Shown piece by piece: positions 44,401 through 52,157 of a DNA stretch of 64,000 bases. Numbering within the stretch: the stretch's first letter is position 1; each line of letters starts with the position of its first letter. Under the pieces are notes generated by a model. That model had not been told where the DNA came from and did not search any database. It was given only the letters and a program-made list of their open reading frames with translations. The stretch is from Marifrigoribacter sp965178585. GTDB taxonomy: Bacteria > Bacteroidota > Bacteroidia > Flavobacteriales > Flavobacteriaceae. The stretch lies in assembly GCA_965178585.1 (NCBI GenBank), contig OZ238267.1:992001-1056000 (forward strand). Direction: 5' to 3'. Both the position numbers and the translations under genes were made by a program.

Positions 44401-47148
44401 ACTTATGAGGATTGTGAGGGAACAATTACTTATACTTGGAACTATGAAGATTGTTCGGGAAACAACCACGACTGGGTATATACTTACACAGTAGAGGTGT
44501 TAGATTTCGAGATGCCAGAAGATGAAGGTAGTATAATTGCTTGTGAAACCGAAGCTATTGAGCCAATACCACCAATGGTTAATGATAATTGTGGTAATCC
44601 AATTCAGCCAACTGGACCAATATTAAGTGGAACATTTGATGGCTTTGAGGGAACAATAATTTATACTTGGACTTATACAGATTGTGTTGGTAATAGTCAT
44701 GACTGGGTATACACATATACAGTAGAGGCATTAGTTTTTGAAATAACATCACAAGTAAACGAACTTTGTTTTGGTGATGCTAATGGATCTGTTGATATCA
44801 CAGTAAGTGGAGGAACTCCAGATTATCCATACTTCTGGACTACAATAGATGGTAGTGGTTTAGTACCAGATGCTGAAGATCAAACAGGATTAACAGCTGG
44901 CACCTATGAAGTCTTAATTACGGATGCAAATGGATGTTCAATTACTGAAACAGTTATCATAGAAGGTCCACAATCACCATTGTCAATAACAATAACATCA
45001 CAAGTAGATGTATTATGTTATGGAGATGCAAATGGAGAAATTAATATTTCAGTAAGTGGAGGAACTCCAGATTACATATACTTATGGAGTAATGGCCAAC
45101 CAACACAAGATTTATTTAACCTAAATCCTGGAACATATACTGTTGTTGTAACAGATGCGAATGGTTGTACAGCAACAGCTAGTGCTACTGTTGCAGGTCC
45201 AGATGAAGAGTTGACTTCAGAAATAACTTCACAAACAGATGTACTTTGTTATGGAGATGCTTCAGGAGAAATTGATTTAACAGTTAATGGAGGAACACCA
45301 GATTATACATACTTGTGGACTACTACAGACGGAAGTGGATTAGTAATAACTGCTGAAGATCAAACAGGATTGACAGCTGGAACCTATGAGGTGTTAGTTA
45401 CTGATGAAAATGGATGTACTACTACAAATAGTGTAACCATTACAGAACCACAATCTGGTTTAGATGCTACTATTATTTCTCAAGTTAATATTGAGTGTAC
45501 AGGATTAGGTTCAGTAACTATTGAAGTTAATGGAGGAACTTTACCATATGAATATACTTTAAATGGTGGAACAACTCAAAATAGTGGAATATTTAATGAC
45601 TTAACTGAAGGTGATAATACTATATTAATTACTGATGCAAATGGATGTACATTCACAATACCAGTATTTATTGAAAACGAGTGTATTGCTTTAATTAAAG
45701 AAGTTGAATTAATTGATGAAAACGGTAATGATTGTGCTGATGAAGGAGAGGTTTTACATTATACTTTTACAGTAAACAATATGGGTAATGTTGAATTAAC
45801 AGATGTTACTATTACAGATCCATTAGTAACAGTAAATGGTGGACCAATTGCTTTACTTCCTGGAGAAATAGATGCAACTACATTTACAGCTGATTATATC
45901 ATTACTGAAAATGATGCTGTTAATGTAGGACAAGTTGAAAATCAAGCAACCGTGTTTGGAACAACACCTATTGGAGATGTAATTACAGATTTATCTGATG
46001 ACAATAGCTTCTTAGAAGATGATCCAACAATATTTACTAATTTCTGTGTAGTTACTGTCGATGCACCAACTATTGCATTAATTAAAGAAGCAATAATAGT
46101 AGATGAAAATGATAATGGATGTCCAGAGGTTGGTGAAACCATACTATATACCTTCCAAGTTAAAAACACTTCAGCTGATGAAGCATTAACTGATGTTATA
46201 GTTTCGGATCCTATGGTAGCAGTATTAGGTGGACCTATTAACTTAGCAATAGATGAGATTAATACAGATGCTTTTACAGCTATCTATACGATAACTCAAG
46301 AAGATTTTGATAACGGGTATATAGAAAATCAAGCTACAGCTGAAGGTACCGGTGTAGAAACAGGATTAGTAGCAACCGATTTATCTCACGATTCTAGCTT
46401 CTTAGAAGATGGATCAACTTGGGTTGATTTCTGTGCACCAGCTCCTCCAGTTTGGTCATTAGTTCTGGAGAAATCAGGAGAATGGAATGATGAAGATCAA
46501 GATGGTAACTCGGATGTTGGGGAATCAATTTCCTATACATTTAGTGTCACTAATAATGGAGATGAACCTATATATAATATAACAATTGAAGATCCATTAC
46601 CAGGATTGATAATTGAAGGTGGACCAATAGCAGTATTAATGCCTTTAGAGACAGATGATACTACTTTTACAGCAATCTATTATATAACACAAGACGATAT
46701 TGATAATGGATTTGTTATAAATCAAGCTACCGTGACTGGTGAAGATGAATTTGGAGACGAAATAGTTTCAGACGAATCTGACGACCCTGATACAGAAGAA
46801 CCAAACGATCCAACTGTAGTCGATCTACCTGGAGTTGGTGGAGCAGATTGGGAAATCTTTAATGGTATTACTCCAAATGGAGATGGATATAATGATTACT
46901 TCCAGATAAACGGTATAGATATGTATCCAAATAATAACGTAAGGATATTCAACCGTTGGGGTATATTAATTTTTGAAGCAAATGGATATAATGAGTCAAG
47001 TAATGTATTTACTGGAGAATCCAATGCAAGGGTTACTATAGAAGGAAATAGAGATGTACCAACAGGAACATATTTCTATGTCATTACATTCTCAGGTGAA
47101 AATCCAGGAAAAAATAGTTATTCAGGTTACTTATATTTAAATAGATAG
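38428..47148 (+). CDS. Giant T9SS type-B surface protein with SprB-like repeats
   Basis: The 2906-residue protein has a Sec signal (LVTIFSTSVSFSQ, to about residue 31) and the following parts: an N-terminal domain resembling the lectin/CBM-like 'GSFD..W' modules (70-310), one SprB-type repeat (about 410-485, 'VTCYGDSDGSIDLTV'), HYR-like Cys-rich domains, five 162-residue tandem units (657-1466), five units of about 79 residues (about 1547-1943) with two variants, four SprB-type repeats (about 2104-2420), three DUF11-like domains ('ALIKEVELIDENGN...YTFTVNN', 2420-2790), and a C-terminal gliding-motility-type B sorting domain ('NGITPNGDGYNDYFQINGIDMYPNNNVRIFNRWG', 2807-2906). Type-B tails direct export by T9SS and surface retention. 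It is like SprB, the gliding adhesin of Flavobacterium, in build and in being followed by an sprF homologue; it could be an adhesin or motility filament. Not a mere enzyme: no catalytic motif was seen. Confidence 0.9.
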   Translation: MQETTSFPYKKLLFFVITLVTIFSTSVSFSQEVKDRNGNGIIEESDYLSASDKYSKEYIQEYNANLDKIYNATSGNNSNNSELFDTTNRMPIGSCNLITCGSFDEDDISSGTFKTAVGGTNGRYIRNVAYTCWDDNGTVDWSEGQYISYSNSDANIDTPGIIQQSNLDGGPFSIFSYENESINQDIIVQPNTVYTVCFEIAVIPRYSNNDGDYVEYQPNLEFGIDSGGIVISDPLTYTHSDLNVHPASDFPPKLTTATSGNGGFQNPGGWTEINPYWENVCITFKTDNSGTVNVFYATGDPGRSVVLVDGLRLSIEGYANPPELSTDNASLCINSPVDLDDYVLAQDIPTGAELKWSTNSDPSVIADHLTNTTVTPPGTWYAFFYHPGFTCFSPVSTLELSSSDLDSSYTQENVTCYGDSDGSIDLTVTDGASPYTYLWTTGDGSGLDDDAADQTGLTAGTYNVTVTDDNGCTTSESVTITSPPNNPITVNCPANVTVDCNDDIAGDYATWYGSFSSSGGTNTQEILTATVDGISIPIGDLVAPTDICAGTIIIVTLSATDDCNQDESCSSTFTLSADTTPPTASNLDPITVECIDDVPDPDITLVDDEDDNCSTPTVTHQGDVSNDVPCEPTITRTYRVTDSCGLFTDVTQIINIDLTTAPVVDPSTGGSTVECEANAAAPQLPTIVDSCDNLITPTGGLTTEGNYDGCEGTIIYRYTYTDCADNSTDYVYTYTIDYTGGITAPADDTLTVECVDEATLPTAPASVDDSCGNEVVPVYVGVTSTPDPITCEGTVEYKWSYTDCTGAVVDYYTYTYTIDLTTAPVVNPSSGSDTVECEANAVAPQLPTIVDTCDNLITPSGGLTTEGNYDGCEGTIIYRYTYTDCASNSTDYVYTYTVDYTGGITAPTDDTETVECVDEATLPTAPASVDDSCGNEVVPVYVGVTSTPDPITCEGTVEYKWSYTDCTGAVVDYYTYTYTIDLTTAPVVNPSSGSDTVECEANAVAPQLPTIVDTCDNLITPSGGLTTEGNYDGCEGTIVYRYTYTDCASNSTDYVYTYTVDYTGGITAPTDDTETVECVDEATLPTAPASVDDSCGNEVVPVYVGVTSTPDPITCEGTVEYKWSYTDCTGAVVDYYTYTYTIDLTTAPVVNPSSGSDTVECEANAVAPQLPTIVDTCDNLITPSGGLTTEGNYDGCEGTIVYRYTYTDCANNSTDYVYTYTVDYTGGITAPTDDTETVECVDEATLPTAPASIDDSCGNAVVPVYVGVTSTPDPITCEGTVEYKWSYTDCTGAVVDYYTYTYTIDLTTAPVVNPSSGSDTVECEANAVAPQLPTIVDTCDNLITPSGGLTTEGNYDGCEGTIVYRYTYTDCASNSTDYVYTYTVDYTGGITAPTDDTQTVECVDDATLPTAPASVDDSCGNEVVPVYVGVTSTPDPITCEGTVEYKWSYTDCTGDVVDYYTYTYTIDLTTAPVVNPSTGSDTVSCVSEAVAPQLPTIVDSCDNAITPTGGLTQEGTYDDCEGTIVYRYTYTDCANNSTDYVFTYNVELTIGDAPDPGNDGSATVECEADAVAPQLPVVTDACDNAITPTGGITEEGTYDGCEGTIIYRYTFTDCAGNDTDWLFTYNVDLTTDPEVPADGSATVECEADAVAPQLPVVTDACDNAITPTGGITEEGTYDGCEGTIIYRYTFTDCAGNDTDWLFTYNVDLTTDPEVPADGSDTVECEADAVAPELPTVMDACDNEIQATGGITEEGTYDGCEGTIIYRYTFTDCAGNDTDWLFTYNVDLTTDPEVPADGSDTVECEADAVAPELPTVMDACDNEIQATGGITEEGTYDGCEGTIIYRYTFTDCAGNDTDWLFTYNVDLTTDPEVPADGSDTVECEADAVAPELPTVMDACDNEIQATGGITEEGTYDGCEGTIIYRYTFTDCAGNDTDWLFTYTIDVVDFEMPEDVVHQESIACETEALEPTPPQVNDNCGNSIVPTGPIQGGTYEDCEGTITYTWNYEDCSGNNHDWVYTYTVEVLDFEMPEDEGSIIACETEAIEPIPPMVNDNCGNPIQPTGPILSGTFDGFEGTIIYTWTYTDCVGNSHDWVYTYTVEALVFEITSQVNELCFGDANGSVDITVSGGTPDYPYFWTTIDGSGLVPDAEDQTGLTAGTYEVLITDANGCSITETVIIEGPQSPLSITITSQVDVLCYGDANGEINISVSGGTPDYIYLWSNGQPTQDLFNLNPGTYTVVVTDANGCTATASATVAGPDEELTSEITSQTDVLCYGDASGEIDLTVNGGTPDYTYLWTTTDGSGLVITAEDQTGLTAGTYEVLVTDENGCTTTNSVTITEPQSGLDATIISQVNIECTGLGSVTIEVNGGTLPYEYTLNGGTTQNSGIFNDLTEGDNTILITDANGCTFTIPVFIENECIALIKEVELIDENGNDCADEGEVLHYTFTVNNMGNVELTDVTITDPLVTVNGGPIALLPGEIDATTFTADYIITENDAVNVGQVENQATVFGTTPIGDVITDLSDDNSFLEDDPTIFTNFCVVTVDAPTIALIKEAIIVDENDNGCPEVGETILYTFQVKNTSADEALTDVIVSDPMVAVLGGPINLAIDEINTDAFTAIYTITQEDFDNGYIENQATAEGTGVETGLVATDLSHDSSFLEDGSTWVDFCAPAPPVWSLVLEKSGEWNDEDQDGNSDVGESISYTFSVTNNGDEPIYNITIEDPLPGLIIEGGPIAVLMPLETDDTTFTAIYYITQDDIDNGFVINQATVTGEDEFGDEIVSDESDDPDTEEPNDPTVVDLPGVGGADWEIFNGITPNGDGYNDYFQINGIDMYPNNNVRIFNRWGILIFEANGYNESSNVFTGESNARVTIEGNRDVPTGTYFYVITFSGENPGKNSYSGYLYLNR
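40396..42825 (+). repeat. Five 486-bp tandem coding repeats
   Basis: Repeat units begin at 40396, 40882, 41368, 41854 and 42340, each exactly 486 bases (162 codons); a decaying sixth begins at 42826. Each unit holds two beta-sandwich-like halves, 'VECEANAVAPQLPTIVDTCDN...DCASNSTDYVYTYTV' and 'VECVDEATLPTAPASVDDSCGN...DCTGAVVDYYTYTYTI', with four cysteines in the first and three or four in the second. Units 2 to 5 differ from each other by only a handful of bases; unit 1 and the sixth are more diverged. Confidence 0.95.
43066..44256 (+). repeat. Five 237-bp-type tandem coding repeats
   Basis: Units begin at about 43066 (243 bases, diverged start) and then at 43309, 43546, 43783 and 44020, each 237 bases (79 codons), of the form 'DLTTDPEVPADGSDTVECEADAVAPELP...DCAGNDTDWLFTYNV'. 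They are related to the first half of the 162-residue unit, so the two repeat blocks probably share an ancestor. The last three units are nearly identical in DNA. Confidence 0.92.
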
Positions 47149-47160
47149 AAAATTTTAAAA

Positions 47161-47187
47161 TCCCGGGAGTGAATTAAGCTCCTGGGA
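47161..47187 (+). other. Hairpin between the giant gene and the sprF-like gene
   Basis: TCCCGGGAG / CTCCTGGGA (9 bp with one G-T pair, 9-base loop) lies in the 54-base gap. No U-tract follows, so it may tune distal gene expression or mRNA stability and not end the transcript. Confidence 0.45.
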
Positions 47188-47202
47188 ATAAAAAGACTTA
47201 AT

Positions 47203-48159
47203 ATGAAAAAAAGTTATTTAGCAATCGCACTTTTGATTTTTCTAGGCATCTTTTCTGGAAATGCTCAACAAGATCCACAATATACTCAGTATATGTATAA
47301 TACTCAGGTGATAAACCCTGCCTATGCAGGTAATCGAGATGTATTAAGTTTTGGGCTATTATATCGTACTCAATGGGTAGGATTAGAAGGAGCTCCAGAA
47401 ACAGGAACATTAACTGTTGATTCACCTATTGGATCATTAGATAATATGGGTCTTGGATTATCAATTGTAACTGACGCAATAGGGCCATCAATTAATACTA
47501 ATGTTACGGCAGATTATTCCTATACGATTAATACTGGTGAAACTTCACAATTATCATTTGGAGTAAAAGCTGGAATTGATATTTTGGATGTAGATTTTTC
47601 AAAATTAAATATTGCAGATGAAGGTGATATATTTGAAAATAATATAGACAATAAAGTTTCACCTCAAATTGGTGCTGGTGTTTATTTTAATACCTATAAA
47701 TTTTATGCCGGATTATCTGTTCCAAATTTCTTAACAACAAAGCATTTTGATCAATCAGATATCAATGATCTAGAAACTGGAGATCCTGTTGCACAAGTAA
47801 CAACAGCAGCTGAAAGATTGCATTACTTTTTTATAGCTGGTTATGTGTTTGATTTAGGTGAAAATGTAAAATTTAAACCTGCGACCATGTTTAAAGCAGT
47901 AGCTGGTTCTCCTTTACAAGCTGATTTATCACTTAACTTTTTACTTTACGAAAAGTTAACATTAGGAGCAGCTTATCGTTGGGATGCAGCATTAAGTGCA
48001 TTGGCAGGATTCCAATTTACAGATCAAATCTTTATTGGCTTTGGATATGATTTTGAAACAACTGATCTTGAAAAAAATAATGGAGGTTCATACGAGTTTA
48101 TGGTTCGATTTGATGTATTTAATAAGCCTGAAAGAGTATTAACACCAAGATTCTTCTAA
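47203..48159 (+). CDS. PorP/SprF-family type IX secretion outer-membrane protein
   Basis: The 318-residue protein has a Sec signal ('YLAIALLIFLGIFSGNAQ') followed at once by the family signature 'QDPQYTQYMYNTQVINPAYAGNRDVLSFGLLYRTQWVGLEGAPETGTLTVDSPI', then barrel-like strands ending in 'YEFMVRFDVFNKPERVLTPRFF'. PorP/SprF proteins are outer-membrane barrels of the T9SS; SprF is needed for secretion of SprB, and homologues sit beside other type-B substrates. Position right after the giant type-B protein gene strongly suggests it is the dedicated partner of that protein. It is co-transcribed with the OmpA-family gene, 12 bases downstream. Confidence 0.93.
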   Translation: MKKSYLAIALLIFLGIFSGNAQQDPQYTQYMYNTQVINPAYAGNRDVLSFGLLYRTQWVGLEGAPETGTLTVDSPIGSLDNMGLGLSIVTDAIGPSINTNVTADYSYTINTGETSQLSFGVKAGIDILDVDFSKLNIADEGDIFENNIDNKVSPQIGAGVYFNTYKFYAGLSVPNFLTTKHFDQSDINDLETGDPVAQVTTAAERLHYFFIAGYVFDLGENVKFKPATMFKAVAGSPLQADLSLNFLLYEKLTLGAAYRWDAALSALAGFQFTDQIFIGFGYDFETTDLEKNNGGSYEFMVRFDVFNKPERVLTPRFF

Positions 48160-48171
48160 AAAGATATAGAT

Positions 48172-50100
48172 ATGAAAGTATTTTTAAAAAACGCATCCCT
48201 TTTACTTATAATGTTGTTGCTATCAACAAGCTCTTTTTCACAAAGAGGGAAAGTTGCTAAAGCAAATAAAAACTTTGACAAGTATTCGTATATAGATGCA
48301 AGAGAAGTATACCTTAAAGTGGTAGAAGATGGATATAAATCTGCTGAAATTTATAAAAGATTAGGAGATACTTATTATTACAATAGTGAATATAAAAGTG
48401 CTTCAAAATGGTATTCAAGTTTATTAAACGAATTTCCAGATGATATTGAACCTGAGTATTATTACAGAGGAGCACAGTCATTGAAAAGTGCTGGAAAATA
48501 TACTGAATCTGATGAAATAATGAAATTGTTTTTTGAAAATGGAGGCAATGATATAGTTGCAAAAAACTTTTCAGATCATCCAGATTATTTAAACAGTATT
48601 GCAGAAAATGCAAGAGATTTTTCTTTAGATACGACTTCGATTAATACAGAGCTTTCAGATTTTGGACCTTCATTTTACGGATCAAAAGTAGTTTTCTCTT
48701 CTTCAAAAAAAGAAGAAGGTGAAAAAACTTTAAGTTGGAATGGATTACCATTTCTTGATTTATATCAAGCAGATATGGATGAAGAAGGAAACCTCTCAAA
48801 TGTTACTTTATTGGACGGAGATGTTAATACTAAATATAATGAGTCTTCTACAGCATTTACTAAAGATGGAAAAACCTTGTATTTTACAAGAAATAATTTT
48901 ATAGAAGGAAAAAAAGGCAGGGACAGCAACAAGACAATTCGCCTTAAGCTATACAAAGCAACTAAAAGCGGGGATACTTTTTGGGGTAATGTAGTTGAGT
49001 TACCATTTAATGGTGAAGAATTTTCTGTTGCACACCCTGCCTTAAGTAATAATGATAAACGATTGTATTTTGCATCAGATATGGAAGGGACTTATGGACA
49101 ATCGGATTTATGGTATGTTGATATATTAGAAGATGATTCTTACGGAGAACCTGTAAATTTAGGAGCAACAATAAATACTGAAGAGAAAGAAACATTCCCT
49201 TTTGTTAGTGATAAAAATAAATTATATTTTTCATCAGATGGACATGTGGGACTTGGAGGATTGGATGTATTTGTTACTAACTTAAACGAAAATGGTTCTG
49301 TTACTGGCGAATTAACTAATCTAGGGGAACCAACTAATAGTGCTTATGATGATTTTGGTTTTATCATAAATGAAGAGAAAAGAATAGGATATATTTCCTC
49401 TAATAGAAGTGGAGATAAAGGATCTATTGATGATGAGATTTATTTAATTAATGAAAGATGTGTAGTAAGTATTAATGGAACTGTAACAGATATTGATACT
49501 GGGGTTTTACTTCCAGGTGCTGTTGTATCTTTATTGGATGAAGAAAACCAATTGGTAGATTCAGCAATTGTTGGATCAGATGCAAGTTATAGTTTTATAG
49601 CAGATTGTGATAAACAATATTCTTTAAGAGGAGTTAAAACACAATATACATCAAAAGAGGAGGTAGTAAAAACACCTATTAAATCAGGAAGTATTGTTGT
49701 ACCACTTAAATTAAAGCTAATAGGTTGTCCTCCTAATGATTTAGGGTGTAGACTTACTTTAGAACCAATTTATTTTGATTTTGATAGGTTTAATATACGT
49801 CCTGATGCAGAAATTGAATTAGCCAAAATTTTAGCTGCAATGAGAGAATATCCAGAATTAAATATTCATATAGAATCTCATACTGATTCTAGAGGTGATG
49901 ATTTATATAATGAGATATTATCTGAAAAAAGAGCACAATCAACTCTTAATTGGTTAGTAGATCAAGGTATAGATCGAAATAGATTAACTGCGAAAGGGTA
50001 TGGAGAGACACAACATGTAAATGAATGTTCTAATGGTGTTAAGTGTACCGAAGAAGAACATCAGCTTAATAGACGCTCTATGTTTATTATTCAAAACTAA
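48172..50100 (+). CDS. OmpA-family protein with TPR and PD40 repeats
   Basis: The 642-residue protein has a Sec signal ('LLLIMLLLSTSSFSQ'), TPR-like helices (about 25-150, 'YKRLGDTYYYNSEYKSASKWYSSLL'), five or so PD40/WD40-like beta-propeller strands (about 155-430, 'KTLYFTRNNF', 'KRLYFASDMEG..GQSDLWYV', 'KLYFSSDGHVGLGGLDVFV', 'RIGYISSNRSGDKGSIDDEIYLI'), a carboxypeptidase-regulatory-like domain (about 440-515) and a C-terminal OmpA peptidoglycan-binding domain ('IYFDFDRFNIRPDAEIELAKILAAM', 'HTDSRGDDLYNEILSEKRAQST'). This layout is common in genes following sprF homologues, and would anchor the surface complex to the cell wall. Confidence 0.93.
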   Translation: MKVFLKNASLLLIMLLLSTSSFSQRGKVAKANKNFDKYSYIDAREVYLKVVEDGYKSAEIYKRLGDTYYYNSEYKSASKWYSSLLNEFPDDIEPEYYYRGAQSLKSAGKYTESDEIMKLFFENGGNDIVAKNFSDHPDYLNSIAENARDFSLDTTSINTELSDFGPSFYGSKVVFSSSKKEEGEKTLSWNGLPFLDLYQADMDEEGNLSNVTLLDGDVNTKYNESSTAFTKDGKTLYFTRNNFIEGKKGRDSNKTIRLKLYKATKSGDTFWGNVVELPFNGEEFSVAHPALSNNDKRLYFASDMEGTYGQSDLWYVDILEDDSYGEPVNLGATINTEEKETFPFVSDKNKLYFSSDGHVGLGGLDVFVTNLNENGSVTGELTNLGEPTNSAYDDFGFIINEEKRIGYISSNRSGDKGSIDDEIYLINERCVVSINGTVTDIDTGVLLPGAVVSLLDEENQLVDSAIVGSDASYSFIADCDKQYSLRGVKTQYTSKEEVVKTPIKSGSIVVPLKLKLIGCPPNDLGCRLTLEPIYFDFDRFNIRPDAEIELAKILAAMREYPELNIHIESHTDSRGDDLYNEILSEKRAQSTLNWLVDQGIDRNRLTAKGYGETQHVNECSNGVKCTEEEHQLNRRSMFIIQN

Positions 50101-50119
50101 TAAATAACTAACCAACTTT

Positions 50120-50158
50120 AAAAAAGCGTTTAATATCTTTATTAAACGTTTTTTTTTA
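50120..50158 (+). terminator. Terminator of the surface-protein operon
   Basis: AAAAAGCGTTTAAT / ATTAAACGTTTTT arms (8-bp core CGTTTAAT / ATTAAACG at 50127-50134 and 50141-50148) are followed by nine or more T residues, 20 bases after the OmpA-family stop. Confidence 0.85.
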
Positions 50159-50173
50159 TACCACTTCGTTTTG

Positions 50174-50181
50174 TATTTTTG
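50174..50181 (+). promoter_or_regulatory. -7 promoter element TATTTTTG of idi
   Basis: An exact TAnnTTTG match lies 17 bases before the idi ATG at 50199, directly after the preceding terminator. Confidence 0.5.
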
Positions 50182-50198
50182 AAGAAAATCAATGTGCT

Positions 50199-50720
50199 AT
50201 GATGATTGAAGAGCAAGTAATACTTGTTAATGAAAAAGACGAACAAATTGGGTTAATGCCAAAGCAAGAAGCGCATGAAAAAGCAGTTCTTCATAGAGCA
50301 TTTTCAGTTTTTGTTTTTAATGATTCTAATGAATTAATGCTCCAACAAAGAGCCCTCAATAAATATCATTCTCCAGGATTATGGACCAATACTTGTTGTA
50401 GCCACCAACGCAACGGAGAAGGCAATATAGAGGCAGGAAAACGAAGATTACAAGAAGAAATGGGATTTGTAACGGAATTATCAGAAACCACTTCATTTAT
50501 ATATAAAGCCCCTTTTGAAAATGGTTTAACAGAATATGAATATGATCACATATTAGTAGGTAAGTTTAATGACAAACCTATTATTAATTTGGAGGAAGTA
50601 GCATCTTGGAAATGGATGTTACTAGAAGATGTGAAAAATGATATGGTTTCAAACCCTAATAACTATACAGCGTGGTTTAAAATAATTTTCGATAATTTTT
50701 ATAAGCATATATTAATATGA
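50199..50720 (+). CDS. idi: Isopentenyl-diphosphate delta-isomerase, type 1
   Basis: The 173-residue Nudix-fold protein matches type 1 Idi: catalytic Cys in 'WTNTCCSHQRNGE' (about residue 66), metal-binding residues in 'HRAFSVFVF' and 'EAGKRRLQEEMGF', and the catalytic Glu in 'EYEYDHILVGKF'. It interconverts IPP and DMAPP for isoprenoids such as carotenoids and quinones. The stop overlaps the next start by ATGA, so translation of the pterin synthase homologue is probably coupled. Confidence 0.93.
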   Translation: MMIEEQVILVNEKDEQIGLMPKQEAHEKAVLHRAFSVFVFNDSNELMLQQRALNKYHSPGLWTNTCCSHQRNGEGNIEAGKRRLQEEMGFVTELSETTSFIYKAPFENGLTEYEYDHILVGKFNDKPIINLEEVASWKWMLLEDVKNDMVSNPNNYTAWFKIIFDNFYKHILI

Positions 50721-51127
50721 GTTTAACCGTATATAGAAAATCTCATTTTAATGCCGCCCATCGATTATTTCGACCCGATTGGAGTGATGAGAAAAATAAT
50801 AAAGTTTTTGGAAAATGCAACAACCCTAATTTTCATGGTCATAACTATGAACTTGAAGTTGGAGTAACTGGTGAAGTTAATCAAGAAACTGGGTTTTTAA
50901 TAGATATTGAAGAATTGAAGACCATTATAAAAGAAGAGGTTGAGGATTATTTAGATCATAAAAACTTAAATTTAGATATTCCTGAATTTAAAGAATTAAA
51001 TCCAACGATGGAAAACATAGTAATCTTGATATGGAATAAATTGCGATTAAGATTAAATGATAACTATAAAGTTGCAGTTACGCTATATGAAACTCCTAGA
51101 AATTATGTGGTTTATACAGGTAATTAA
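50717..51127 (+). CDS. 6-pyruvoyl-tetrahydropterin synthase / QueD family protein
   Basis: The 136-residue protein has zinc ligands in 'HFNAAHRL' and 'HGHNY', a catalytic Cys in 'GKCNNPNFHGHNYELEVGVTGE', an Asp in 'TGFLIDIEELK' and the substrate Glu in 'LYETPRNYV'. The spacing Cys-x5-HGH is that of true 6-pyruvoyl-tetrahydropterin synthases, whereas QueD of queuosine synthesis has Cys-x3-HGH, so biopterin-type chemistry is at least as likely as queuosine. The start codon overlaps the idi stop (ATGA). The mannose-6-phosphate isomerase follows nine bases later. Confidence 0.88.
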   Translation: MSLTVYRKSHFNAAHRLFRPDWSDEKNNKVFGKCNNPNFHGHNYELEVGVTGEVNQETGFLIDIEELKTIIKEEVEDYLDHKNLNLDIPEFKELNPTMENIVILIWNKLRLRLNDNYKVAVTLYETPRNYVVYTGN

Positions 51128-51136
51128 GAATAATAT

Positions 51137-52117
51137 TTGAATAAAGATCAATTAAAATATCCAATAAAGTTTACTCCTATTTTAAAAGAAAAAATTTGGG
51201 GAGGTAATAAATTAAATTTATTATTAAATAAGCCTGTAAATAAAAATACTGGCGAAAGTTGGGAAATATCGGATATTAAAAATAATGTATCAATTGTAAA
51301 TAATGGTTTACTAAAAGGAAAGTCATTGACACAATTAATAAAACAGTTTAACGTAGACTTTTTAGGAAAGAGTGTTTATAAATCTTTTGGGAATGAATTT
51401 CCTTTATTATTTAAATTTATTGATGCTCGAGAAGATTTGTCTGTACAACTGCATCCAAATAATGAATTAGCCAAAGAGCGTCATAATTCATTTGGTAAAT
51501 CTGAAATGTGGTATGTTTTAGATGTTAATGAAGATGCAAAGTTAATTATAGACTTCAACAAAAAGATTACACAAGAATTGTATCAAAAACATCTTTCAGA
51601 AAATACACTTTCCAAAATCTTACAATATGAAAATGTTAAAAAAGGAGATTCGTTTTTTATAAAAACGGGAACTGTGCACGCGATTGGAGCTGGTGTGGTG
51701 TTGGCTGAAATACAACAAACATCAGATATTACATATAGAATCTATGATTATAACAGACCTGGACTGGATGGAGAGTTGAGGGAATTGCATACAGATTTAG
51801 CAATAGATGCAATAGATTTTGATAGATCTTCGACTGCCAAATTAGAATATATTGATGAAAATAATATTCCTGTTAATTTATGCAAAACAAGCTACTTCCA
51901 AACTAATAAATTAACAGTTACAAAAAATTTGAATCGTGATTTAAGTTTGATAGACTCCTTTGTTGTTTATATGTGTATAGAAGGGGAAGGAAGTATAACT
52001 GTAAACAATGTTTCTGAAAATTTTTCGAAAGGGGATACACTACTAATTCCAGCTTTAATTAATGATATCCAAATTAAATCTATTTCAGCTGTATTTTTAG
52101 AAGTTTATATTCCCTAA
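51137..52117 (+). CDS. manA: Mannose-6-phosphate isomerase, class I type
   Basis: The 326-residue cupin enzyme shows 'ILKEKIWGGNKL', 'GESWEISDI', 'PLLFKFIDAREDLSVQLHPNNELA' (metal ligands Gln and His), 'GKSEMWYVLD' (Glu) and 'FFIKTGTVHAIGAGVVLAEIQQTSDITYRIYDYNR' (His and the catalytic Arg region). It interconverts mannose-6-phosphate and fructose-6-phosphate, supplying mannose for surface polysaccharides. The start is a TTG, since no ATG occurs until far inside and the N-terminus from the TTG aligns with relatives. It probably belongs to the idi-pterin operon. Confidence 0.9.
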   Translation: MNKDQLKYPIKFTPILKEKIWGGNKLNLLLNKPVNKNTGESWEISDIKNNVSIVNNGLLKGKSLTQLIKQFNVDFLGKSVYKSFGNEFPLLFKFIDAREDLSVQLHPNNELAKERHNSFGKSEMWYVLDVNEDAKLIIDFNKKITQELYQKHLSENTLSKILQYENVKKGDSFFIKTGTVHAIGAGVVLAEIQQTSDITYRIYDYNRPGLDGELRELHTDLAIDAIDFDRSSTAKLEYIDENNIPVNLCKTSYFQTNKLTVTKNLNRDLSLIDSFVVYMCIEGEGSITVNNVSENFSKGDTLLIPALINDIQIKSISAVFLEVYIP

Positions 52118-52132
52118 AAGATTGAAATGTAG

Positions 52133-52140
52133 TATTTTTG
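52133..52140 (+). promoter_or_regulatory. -7 promoter element TATTTTTG
   Basis: An exact TAnnTTTG match lies 17 bases before the ATG at 52158 of the small conserved protein, shortly after the manA stop. Confidence 0.45.
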
Positions 52141-52157
52141 CAAAAAATTAAAATACT

